Part shown: one piece after another, positions 6,203 through 12,463 of the stretch
Numbering within the stretch: the first letter of the stretch is position 1
Layout of the letters: each line of letters opens with the position of its first letter
The notes under the pieces: generated by a model
What the model was told of the DNA's origin: nothing
The model's input: only the letters and a program-made list of their open reading frames with translations
The model's database searches: none
Translations under genes and position numbers: made by a program
From: CAZRVH01 sp964624905
Lineage (GTDB): Bacteria > Patescibacteriota > Gracilibacteria > Peribacterales > Peribacteraceae
Direction of reading: 5' to 3'
NCBI GenBank assembly: GCA_964624905.1
Contig: CAZUYK010000021.1
Coordinates: forward strand, 1-12,463
DNA length: 12,463 bases

Positions 6203-9200
6203 ATGTCTCCCGAATCATTCCAGGAACGGCCCGACCAAAAGACGGACGCGGCGGAAGCCAAGGCGCTCGCCGATGCCGGAGCCAAACAAAAACCGGATGG
6301 TACGTGGGAGGCCACGTGCGATCTCGGCAAGTCGGGAGCGGGCAGCGATATCACGACGGTGCAGTTCCGGAAAATCCACGGCATCTGGCAATGGACGAAC
6401 AACTCCGAACCCGCAGGAAAGTGGCTCGGCTCGCCCCGTTTCCCCACAGAGGGAGCGGGAATCTCTCCCAAAGCGGCGGCGAACCGCGACAAGATGAATA
6501 AGCTTGCGGACGCGTTGGGCGTGAAGACGGATGCGAACAAGCAGAACGAAATCAACGCGAAGGAAACGAAGACGTTGAGCGATGCCGGGGCAACGCAAAG
6601 GCCCGACGGTACATGGGAAACGACATCCGCACTCGGCAAGTCCGGAACAGGCACCGACATCACCACCGTGCAATTCCGGAAGGTACACGATACCTGGCAA
6701 TGGACGAATAACTCCGAGCCCGCCGGAAAATGGTTCGGCTCGCCCCGTTTCCCCACGAACGGAACGGATCTTCCCCCCGACGTGAAAGCGAATCGCGAAC
6801 GGATGAACAAGCTCGCGGACGCCCTGGGAGTGAAGGCAAACGCGCAACTGGAAGGAGAACAGGCGTTGCAGGTGGCGATTGACGATTATCTGGCCAAGGA
6901 AAAGGTGGCCGCCGATGCGGGCATCACGCCGGACGTGGAATACCACGTAAGCTGGATCGACGACAGCTTGGGATACGTTCCGTTCCTGGAACACGTGCTG
7001 GAAGAAATGAAGGATAAGGATGAGTGGCTTGCCGACGGCAGCAACGAAGCTCAGCTAGAAAAAAACCTCCTTCAAAGCACGGCCCAGTCTATCCGCAAGA
7101 ACCTGAACGGACTTTCGAAGGCGCTGGACGCGGCCCCGCAAAAAAGCGGCAAGGCATACGAACACCTGCGCTCCATCTACCTGGAGCGCGCGAAGCGTTA
7201 CACCGAACTCACGGCCAGCGTGAACGAGGACGAGGAGAACGTGGAACTGCGCGACGCGACCCTGGCGACGCAGCAGGCGGCGGAGATGCTGCCGCACATG
7301 ACCATGGACGAAGCGATCGACTGGGTGAAGCAGGCGCTATCCTCCATCGACGGCAACGACTGGCAGAGCGGAGGATTGAAGGAGACGTACGGCAAACTCA
7401 TCAATACCTGCAAGGCCGCACTGCAGGAGAAGCTCGCTCAGGAAAAAGGAGAGATCGGCAATGATCCGGCGAAGGCCTCCGCCTTCTGCGGCCACGCGAT
7501 GGAACTCGCGAAGCTCTTCACCGACCGCGGCTCCCCCATCGACAGCGGCCTGACGGACATCGACTTCGCGGAAGGCATGGCGAAGGACGCGATGGGATTC
7601 GAGGAACTCGCGATGCGGTACGTCGAGAAAACATTGAGCGAGAAAAACCCTTTAAAGAAATACGTCTCAGAAAAGAAAGGAGGCATCCTTGCGAAGTTCG
7701 CGGCACTCCCGCCCGAGAACCGCAACGAGCAAATCGCGAACATCGAAACGTTATTAAATGGAAACCCGACGGACGTCGCTGGGATTTCCGAACAGTACGC
7801 CCTTCTGCGAAACATCGAAGCGCAAATGAACGGACAAACCAACGTCAACGCGAACGTCATCCAAGGGGAAATCAACAAAGAATTCACCCCCTTCCTGGAA
7901 AGCGCATACGTGAAATTCGAAACCTTCCTGGACGGAACCATCGGAGGAGCCGCAAACCTACAGGAAATCAACGCCGCCATCGGCGAACCGGGGCTCAATC
8001 CCATGCAGGTGGAAGCATGGCAACTTCTTTCGGACATCCAGGGATACGGATACGACGTGTCCGACAAGACGTGGAGCTACGTGGCGATGGGCGCGAAGAT
8101 CGCGGCCATGATCGCCGCGGGTATCGCCGTCGGTATCGCGACCGGAGGACTCGGCGTCGTCGCGGCAGCCCTTGCGGGAGGCACGGCAATGACAGGCGTC
8201 AACGCGGTGATCAACCAGCAGGGATTCGACAATTTGGAAGACGCCTTCAAGACGTACGGAAAAGATTTCGCGGTAAACGCCGCAACGATGGGCGCCGCGC
8301 GCTATCTCGCCGCGGGACGCACCGCGTTCCAATTGTCGCGCGCGGGCTTGCTCCCGCAAGCAGGCGGGCTCTCGACTATTTTCAGCATTGCAGGCAAGGC
8401 GGGCGGAGCGAAACTCCTCGGCTCTTTGGACGACGCATCGAGTCTTGGCATACGCATGTTCGGAGCGGCCGGGGAAGGGTTGGGCGACCTTGGGATCGGC
8501 ACGGCGCTCGACACGACGATCAAAGGAGGCGAATTCATGGAAAACCTGCAGAACAACGCGATGTTCTTCGGTCTCAGCTTCGCGGAGTTCGGCCAGCAAG
8601 GAATCGGAGGCCTCTGGAAGAAGCTGCGCAGCGCACCGGATGAACAGCTCCACGGCCTGTCCCAGCTCGTGAACAAGGCAAACCTGGGAAGAATGAATAT
8701 CCATAAGCTGTCCGGCGGCATCCATGTGGAAGATCTCTTATCCTCCACCGATCCCGCGGCCCTGCTGAAGAAAGGAGGAGTCGATGACAAGGAACTGAAG
8801 CAGATTTTCGAGGAACTCGACGGATTGAAGAAGACGAAGGCGGAATTCGAGGAGGCCTTCAAGAAGGCTGCGGCGCTTCCGGACGCACCGGATGTCGCCG
8901 CACCCCAGTCGGACGAAGAAAAAATCGAATCGATCAAGAAAACGATCATGGATCTTCCGGACACGCCCGAAGGACTCGCGAAGCGCGTGGAGGCGGGGGC
9001 GTTCGTCCTGGGAGGCAAACCGGGAGATCTCACCCCTGCCCAGAGCCAAGCCATCCTGGACGCGCACGCCGTCCCCATGGCGGACGGTCAGAAATATTCC
9101 ATGGCCGAACTGAAGCAGAAGATGCAGATCCTGGAAGCAGGCGGCTTCACGCGCGAACAGGCGGACACGCTATTGCGCATGGGCGTATGCGGCGTCCCGC

Positions 9201-10375
9201 CTCCGCCTCCGGTTCCGCCCAAGAAAAACGCGTTCGGTGTTCCTCCTCCACCTCCTGTTCCAAGTAGGCCTGGGCAAACACCTTCGGCACCTCGAACGCC
9301 TCCAAGTTTGGCAAAAGATCCGGCACAAGCGCCGGCCTCGCCGATCAACAAACAAAACACCCAAATCTCGCGCCCGGCAAACACGCCGAGCGCAACTCCG
9401 CGTCCCGCTGAAAACGTACCTCAGTCCGTCAAAAAATCCGTGGCGGCCTTGAACGAGAAAGAAATAGCTACACAAAACAATGCAGTGAAGTACGGCAATC
9501 TCCCTCCCGAACGCGCCGCTCTTACGCCCAAGGAACAAGAGATGGTACGTTCATTCCAGCAAAGGGGAATAACGCAAACACAGGTCTACATGGAGGGTCC
9601 GCACCAAGGACACCCAGACCAAGCAACATCGGATAAGAATGTGAAAAGCACTAATAAAAATTACATCATCAATGACGGCAATCCTGGGCAGAAAGATCGG
9701 GGAATTCGTGAAGATATGCGAAAAATAGGCGCTGTGGAATCAGTGATTTTTAGGCCACTGACCATCCGTCCACAAACGACAAAGACCGAAACTTATGTCG
9801 CAAAGGAAGGCGGATGGTTCAAGAAACCAACAATGGGTACACGCCAAGTGGTCGTAAGCGGCGCGGCAAGGCCAATGCAGTATACTGAGGCAGTTGAAGG
9901 CACTACCTCAAAAGAACCTGCCGTCCGCGTGACATATCTTGTCGCTGGTGACGAATATAAAAGCGGTTTTAAAACATACGAAGATACTCTGGACACGCGT
10001 AACACTGTCATCAAAAAAGACCCCGTAAGCAAGAAACAGACGTTTGTCTCCACGACCGATGAAACATCCCAGATCGAAGAAGTAATGACATTGAAACAAA
10101 AAGTGGAAAGTCCTGACTTTAAGAAAAATGGAACGCTGCGTCTCAACCAAATCGCTATTTCCATCATCCTTCCGGAATCCGAGGCGCGTGCGCTACAGGC
10201 ATATCTAAGTAAACATCCCGACCGCGTACGCCCCTTCTTCTTGAACGCCGGAATGCACAACATGACGTACCATATACCACCTCCTTATGACAGATGGGAT
10301 ACGAACGCTAGGCCAATCCTCATGCGCGAAATGAACGACAACCAAACAGTGAAGCAAGATTCCATCGTTCACTAA
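6203..10375 (+). CDS. Giant modular protein (1390 aa) with tandem repeats and exchanged-looking C-terminus
   Basis: Function not recognised. Layout: two W-rich repeats (19-108 and 122-211, 66 of 90 residues identical, no gaps); a mostly helical, charged body (about 215-620); a Gly/Ala-rich hydrophobic stretch (626-667) able to insert in or cross a membrane; a second helical part (about 675-990) with KK/EE-rich segments at 855-930; a proline-rich linker (998-1075) with GVPPPPPVP twice (997-1005, 1012-1020); and a C-terminal domain (about 1080-1390). No N-terminal signal peptide is seen. GC falls from roughly 60% to 35-50% in the C-terminal part, as in polymorphic effectors or toxins whose tips are exchanged. 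No catalytic motif is visible and no immunity gene follows, so a structural or adhesive surface protein remains possible. It is last in the operon and converges on rpsE. Confidence 0.85.
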   Translation: MSPESFQERPDQKTDAAEAKALADAGAKQKPDGTWEATCDLGKSGAGSDITTVQFRKIHGIWQWTNNSEPAGKWLGSPRFPTEGAGISPKAAANRDKMNKLADALGVKTDANKQNEINAKETKTLSDAGATQRPDGTWETTSALGKSGTGTDITTVQFRKVHDTWQWTNNSEPAGKWFGSPRFPTNGTDLPPDVKANRERMNKLADALGVKANAQLEGEQALQVAIDDYLAKEKVAADAGITPDVEYHVSWIDDSLGYVPFLEHVLEEMKDKDEWLADGSNEAQLEKNLLQSTAQSIRKNLNGLSKALDAAPQKSGKAYEHLRSIYLERAKRYTELTASVNEDEENVELRDATLATQQAAEMLPHMTMDEAIDWVKQALSSIDGNDWQSGGLKETYGKLINTCKAALQEKLAQEKGEIGNDPAKASAFCGHAMELAKLFTDRGSPIDSGLTDIDFAEGMAKDAMGFEELAMRYVEKTLSEKNPLKKYVSEKKGGILAKFAALPPENRNEQIANIETLLNGNPTDVAGISEQYALLRNIEAQMNGQTNVNANVIQGEINKEFTPFLESAYVKFETFLDGTIGGAANLQEINAAIGEPGLNPMQVEAWQLLSDIQGYGYDVSDKTWSYVAMGAKIAAMIAAGIAVGIATGGLGVVAAALAGGTAMTGVNAVINQQGFDNLEDAFKTYGKDFAVNAATMGAARYLAAGRTAFQLSRAGLLPQAGGLSTIFSIAGKAGGAKLLGSLDDASSLGIRMFGAAGEGLGDLGIGTALDTTIKGGEFMENLQNNAMFFGLSFAEFGQQGIGGLWKKLRSAPDEQLHGLSQLVNKANLGRMNIHKLSGGIHVEDLLSSTDPAALLKKGGVDDKELKQIFEELDGLKKTKAEFEEAFKKAAALPDAPDVAAPQSDEEKIESIKKTIMDLPDTPEGLAKRVEAGAFVLGGKPGDLTPAQSQAILDAHAVPMADGQKYSMAELKQKMQILEAGGFTREQADTLLRMGVCGVPPPPPVPPKKNAFGVPPPPPVPSRPGQTPSAPRTPPSLAKDPAQAPASPINKQNTQISRPANTPSATPRPAENVPQSVKKSVAALNEKEIATQNNAVKYGNLPPERAALTPKEQEMVRSFQQRGITQTQVYMEGPHQGHPDQATSDKNVKSTNKNYIINDGNPGQKDRGIREDMRKIGAVESVIFRPLTIRPQTTKTETYVAKEGGWFKKPTMGTRQVVVSGAARPMQYTEAVEGTTSKEPAVRVTYLVAGDEYKSGFKTYEDTLDTRNTVIKKDPVSKKQTFVSTTDETSQIEEVMTLKQKVESPDFKKNGTLRLNQIAISIILPESEARALQAYLSKHPDRVRPFFLNAGMHNMTYHIPPPYDRWDTNARPILMREMNDNQTVKQDSIVH
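6257..6835 (+). repeat. Tandem 309-bp coding repeat
   Basis: Two copies (6257-6526 and 6566-6835) are offset by exactly 309 nt and encode 90 aligned residues with 66 identities and no gaps. The conserved core is PDGTWE, DITTVQFRK, WQWTNNSEPAGKW, GSPRFPT and MNKLADALGVK. The copies look like a duplicated small domain, perhaps a binding module. The DNA copies differ at many silent positions, so the duplication is not very recent. Confidence 0.95.
9191..9427 (+). other. Proline-rich linker and composition boundary in the giant gene
   Basis: Residues 997-1075 are rich in Pro, Ala and Ser, with GVPPPPPVP twice. The first copy uses mainly CCG/CCT codons and the second CCT/CCA. Downstream the third-position preference shifts and GC falls steadily, most clearly after about 9600. 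Such linkers separate delivery regions from variable tips in modular surface proteins. Confidence 0.7.
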
Positions 10376-10567
10376 AAAATAGGAGAGGGGCGATTCACTT
10401 ACTTTTGAACAGCATCAACGCCATTCGGACATCCTGGATTTTGGTGTATGCAACAGATACTGTTAGAAGCATTGCCCCTTCGCTCACTCTGTGACCAACC
10501 GCGCGAAAGCTTATAGGCCACGAAATAAATGACCGAAATACGCTCTTTGGTCAACGGGTAAAACGAC
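10376..10567. other. Convergent intergenic region, possibly a relic
   Basis: This 192-nt gap lies between the ends of the giant plus-strand gene and minus-strand rpsE. It is less GC-rich than the ribosomal genes. On the minus strand one frame is open from about 10394 to 10547 and includes an ATG at 10472 giving 25 residues (MLLTVSVAYTKIQDVRM onward). On the plus strand a short frame runs 10448-10516. Neither has a convincing ribosome site and I do not call a gene. No terminator for the giant gene is evident; one for rpsE is at 10522-10553. Confidence 0.45.
10522..10553 (-). terminator. Probable terminator of the rpsH-rplF-rplR-rpsE unit
   Basis: On the minus strand, 14 nt after the rpsE stop codon, TGACC (10553-10549) pairs with GGTCA (10534-10530). 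Further AA/TT pairs lie inside the stem, and TTTATTTC follows. The stem is short and the tail interrupted, so strength is uncertain. Its position at the end of the separated operon half fits a terminator. Confidence 0.45.
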
Positions 10568-11182
10568 TTACTTCGCGTCCTTCTTCTCCTTCTTCTTCTC
10601 GACGATTCCGCCGTGCTTGATCTCGTCGGAACCGACTTCCTTCACCTGGACGGCGTCCTTGTTCACTTCGACGACCTCGAGGTCCTTCTGGCGCGCGGGC
10701 TTGAGTAACTTGAGCGCCTTGAACGTAGCCTGGGCATTGACGAGCTTGTTTCCCGTACCGAAGCGCTTGGCCAACACGTTCTTCACGCCGGCGTGATCCA
10801 AAACGACGCGCAGGGCGCCTCCGGCGATGATTCCCGTTCCTTCGGAAGCGGGCATGATGCGGAGCTTGGCGGACTTGAACTTCACGTCGACCTGGTGCGG
10901 GATCGTTCCCTTCACGAGCGGAATGCGGATCATGTAGCGCTTGGCGTCCTTCGTTGCCTTCTGGACGGCAACCTGCACTTCGTTCGCCTTGCCCGTACCC
11001 ATGCCCACGCGGCCCTTGCGGTCACCAACGACCACGACGGCGCGGAAACGCATGCGGCGACCTCCCTTCACCACGCGGGTGACGCGGTCCAACGAGAGCG
11101 TCGTTTCCGTGAACTCGGAGGGAGCGCGCTGACCGCGGTCTCGCTTGTTCTGACGGTCGGTGTTGGTGGTCTTTGCAGACAT
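10568..11182 (-). CDS. rpsE: 30S ribosomal protein uS5 with long tails
   Basis: Small-subunit protein that supports decoding accuracy and 30S assembly. The 204-residue product has the N-terminal RNA-binding fold (RVVKGGRRMRF at 36-46, GDRKGRVGMGTGKANEV at 53-69) and the C-terminal S5 domain (PASEGTGIIAGGALRVVLDHAGVKNVLAK at 111-139, which carries the family hallmark). Compared with the roughly 165-residue E. coli protein it has a longer basic N-terminus and a Lys-rich C-terminal tail (about 170-204). I chose the ATG at 11182, 19 nt after the rplR stop; an ATG at 11233 would overlap rplR. TTCTCCCATTTCCTCTCTC before the ATG replaces a Shine-Dalgarno sequence. No rpmD follows. Confidence 0.97.
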   Translation of the reverse strand: MSAKTTNTDRQNKRDRGQRAPSEFTETTLSLDRVTRVVKGGRRMRFRAVVVVGDRKGRVGMGTGKANEVQVAVQKATKDAKRYMIRIPLVKGTIPHQVDVKFKSAKLRIMPASEGTGIIAGGALRVVLDHAGVKNVLAKRFGTGNKLVNAQATFKALKLLKPARQKDLEVVEVNKDAVQVKEVGSDEIKHGGIVEKKKEKKDAK

Positions 11183-11201
11183 GAGAGAGGAAATGGGAGA
11201 A

Positions 11202-11546
11202 TCAGAATTGGAGGCCTCCTTCGCGGGCGCCATCGGCCAGGGCCTTCACGCGGCCGTGGTACTTGTAGGCGTTGCGGTCGAAGACGACGGAGGTGACGCC
11301 GGCGTCCTTGGCCTTCTTGGCCAGGAGTTCGCCGACCTTCTTGGCTCCCTCGACGGTCATCTTCGCCTTCGCCTCCTTGGTGGAAGCGGCTGCGAGCGTC
11401 TTGCCCGTGGAGTCGTCCACCACCTGGGCGCGGATCTGCGTCAGGGAACGGTGCACCGTGAGGCGCGGACGCGCGGTCGTACCCGTGACACGGGCGCGGA
11501 TGCGCTTCTTGCGGGAAAGCCGGGAGATGGAGCGGGAGAGCGTCAT
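11202..11546 (-). CDS. rplR: 50S ribosomal protein uL18
   Basis: Binds 5S rRNA and helps place it in the large subunit. The 114-residue product has the basic N-terminus (SRKKRIRARV at 11-20), RPRLTVHRS (27-35), the central helix rich in Ala and Lys, and the very conserved end FDRNAYKYHGRVKALADGAREGGLQF, close to E. coli. The length is normal. It begins 5 nt after the rplF stop and is followed by rpsE, the standard order, so these genes are surely cotranscribed. The start is preceded by AATCCCC, not by a Shine-Dalgarno sequence. Confidence 0.98.
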   Translation of the reverse strand: MTLSRSISRLSRKKRIRARVTGTTARPRLTVHRSLTQIRAQVVDDSTGKTLAAASTKEAKAKMTVEGAKKVGELLAKKAKDAGVTSVVFDRNAYKYHGRVKALADGAREGGLQF

Positions 11547-11551
11547 GGGGA

Positions 11552-12109
11552 TTATGCGGACTTGGCGGCGGCGGCCTTACCGACCTTGCGGCGGACCTGC
11601 TCGTCGATGTAACGGATGCCTTTGCCCTTGTACGGCTCAGGCGGGCGGAGTTCGCGGATCTGGGCTGCGACCTGTCCTACCATCTGCTTGTCGGCGCCCT
11701 TGATGTAGAGGATGTTCTTGTTCTTCTCGTCCTGGGCAATCTCGATGTTCGCCGGAATGACGAAGTCGATCGGATGGCTGTGGCCGAGGTTGAGGACGAG
11801 GAGGGTCTTGCTCTTCACGTTCGCCTTGTAACCCACTCCGATGATCTCGAGCGTCTTCTGGTAGCCGTCGGACACGCCCTTCACCATGTTGGCGATGATG
11901 GCGCGGGTGAGGCCGTGGCGTGCGCGCGAGGCCTTGGAATCGTCCTTGCGTTCGACGGTCACTTCGTTGTCCTCGACCTTCACGGAAACCTCCGGAAGGA
12001 GAACGTAGGTCAGTTCTCCCTTGCCTCCTTTGACGGAGACCGTGGAGCCCTTCACCTCAAGGGTGACGCCGCTCGGGAGTGCCACTGATTTGCGTCCAAT
12101 GCGAGACAT
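11552..12109 (-). CDS. rplF: 50S ribosomal protein uL6
   Basis: Large-subunit protein near the factor-binding stalk base; binds 23S rRNA. The 185-residue product has the two duplicated L6 folds: MSRIGRKSVALPSGV at the start, RHGLTRAIIANMVKGVSDGYQK (65-86), GVGYKA (91-96), LGHSHPI (108-114), and the signature GADKQMVGQVAAQIRELRPPEPYKGKGIRY in the second half. The tail is Ala/Lys-rich. It starts 1 nt after the rpsH stop and ends 5 nt before rplR, standard operon spacing. No Shine-Dalgarno sequence is visible. Confidence 0.98.
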   Translation of the reverse strand: MSRIGRKSVALPSGVTLEVKGSTVSVKGGKGELTYVLLPEVSVKVEDNEVTVERKDDSKASRARHGLTRAIIANMVKGVSDGYQKTLEIIGVGYKANVKSKTLLVLNLGHSHPIDFVIPANIEIAQDEKNKNILYIKGADKQMVGQVAAQIRELRPPEPYKGKGIRYIDEQVRRKVGKAAAAKSA

Positions 12110-12110
12110 G

Positions 12111-12463
12111 TTAGGCGATGGTACAGAGAACTTCTCCGCCGATCTTCTTCCTGCGGGCGTCGGCGTCGGTCATGATTCCCTCGCTCGTCGTGAGGACGGC
12201 GATGCCGTACCCGCGGAGGATGGGCTTCAATTCCTCGGACTTCGCGTAGACGCGGCGTCCGGGCTTGGATACGCGGGAGAGGAGGAGCTGCTTTTCGGGA
12301 TCGAACGTAATTTCGATGTCCTGCTTCGGGGCGTCGCCCGTCACTTTGACGTCGGCGATCCATCCTTCCTTCTTCAGGAGTTCGCAGAGCTGGAGCTTCA
12401 TCTTCGAGTGCGGTGCGGAGCAGGTGGCCTTGCGGGCGTTCTGCGCGTTGCGCATGCGGGTGA
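12111..12463 (-). CDS. rpsH: 30S ribosomal protein uS8 (5' end outside window)
   Basis: Binds 16S rRNA helix 21 and nucleates assembly of the 30S platform; in E. coli it also represses the spc operon. The frame runs off the right edge of the window. The last complete codons read T-R-M-R-N-A, matching the MLTRIRNA segment of the family, so the internal ATG at 12455 is not the start and about ten residues lie outside. Visible features are the N-terminal helix (SKMKLQLCELLKKEGWI), the KPGRRVYAKSEELKPILRGYGIAVLTTSEGIMTD block and the GGEVLCTIA end. It is followed by rplF after 1 nt. Confidence 0.97.
   Translation of the reverse strand, partial: TRMRNAQNARKATCSAPHSKMKLQLCELLKKEGWIADVKVTGDAPKQDIEITFDPEKQLLLSRVSKPGRRVYAKSEELKPILRGYGIAVLTTSEGIMTDADARRKKIGGEVLCTIA

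Noticed and set aside
7958..8725. Open 255-codon minus-strand frame inside the giant gene
   Set aside because: GC-driven shadow; no motifs and no start signals.
10448..10516. 22-codon plus-strand frame starting MQQILLEALPLRSLC
   Set aside because: Too short, no ribosome site, and it overlaps the equally short minus-strand frame; noted only as part of the convergent gap.
12111..12455. rpsH starting at the internal ATG at 12455
   Set aside because: The codons further right still read T-R in frame, matching the conserved LTRxRNA of S8, so the true start lies outside the window.
1..12463. tRNA, rRNA, CRISPR arrays and insertion sequences
   Set aside because: No cloverleaf with a T-loop consensus, no regularly spaced repeats, and no transposase or terminal inverted repeats flanking the inserted segments were found by eye.

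Overview
The window carries most of the spc ribosomal-protein operon of a bacterium. It reads on the minus strand from the right edge: rpsH (S8, cut by the window edge), rplF (L6), rplR (L18), rpsE (S5), then rplO (L15), secY, adk and map. There is no rpmD (L30) between rpsE and rplO. Loss of L30, the small ribosomal genes and a secreted SLH-CAP protein all suit the Candidate Phyla Radiation (Patescibacteria). Use of TGA as a stop (secY, rplR, adk) argues against the code-25 Gracilibacteria and Absconditabacteria. A Peregrinibacteria/Peribacteria-like organism is my best guess; the placement is inference. Most of the window is clearly GC-rich.

The conserved order is interrupted twice. First, about 6.3 kb separates rpsE from rplO. 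It holds three plus-strand genes in a tight operon: a signal-peptide protein with SLH-like repeats and a CAP/SCP domain (4452-5567), a 207-aa charged cytoplasmic-looking protein (5576-6199), and a 1390-aa protein (6203-10375). The large protein has a gapless 103-aa tandem repeat at its N-terminus, a long helical body, a Gly/Ala-rich hydrophobic stretch, a proline-rich linker and a C-terminal domain of clearly lower GC. That layout resembles polymorphic secreted effectors or toxins, but no catalytic domain or immunity gene could be recognised. Second, a lower-GC 205-aa gene of unknown function (992-1609) sits between adk and map. It has its own Shine-Dalgarno sequence and a strong terminator.

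The insertions appear to have divided the old operon into separately controlled units. A terminator-like hairpin follows rpsE. A divergent promoter region (4244-4451) serves rplO-secY on one side and the inserted operon on the other, and contains a large inverted repeat. map has a -10 box placed for leaderless transcription, with two operator-like palindromes just upstream. Almost every start codon here lacks a Shine-Dalgarno sequence and is preceded instead by a C/T-rich tract. The exception is the low-GC inserted gene.

The conserved genes make ribosomal proteins, the SecY translocation channel, adenylate kinase and methionine aminopeptidase, the usual set for making, exporting and maturing proteins. 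The inserted operon appears to make cell-surface or secreted products, of which the CAP protein should pass through SecY.
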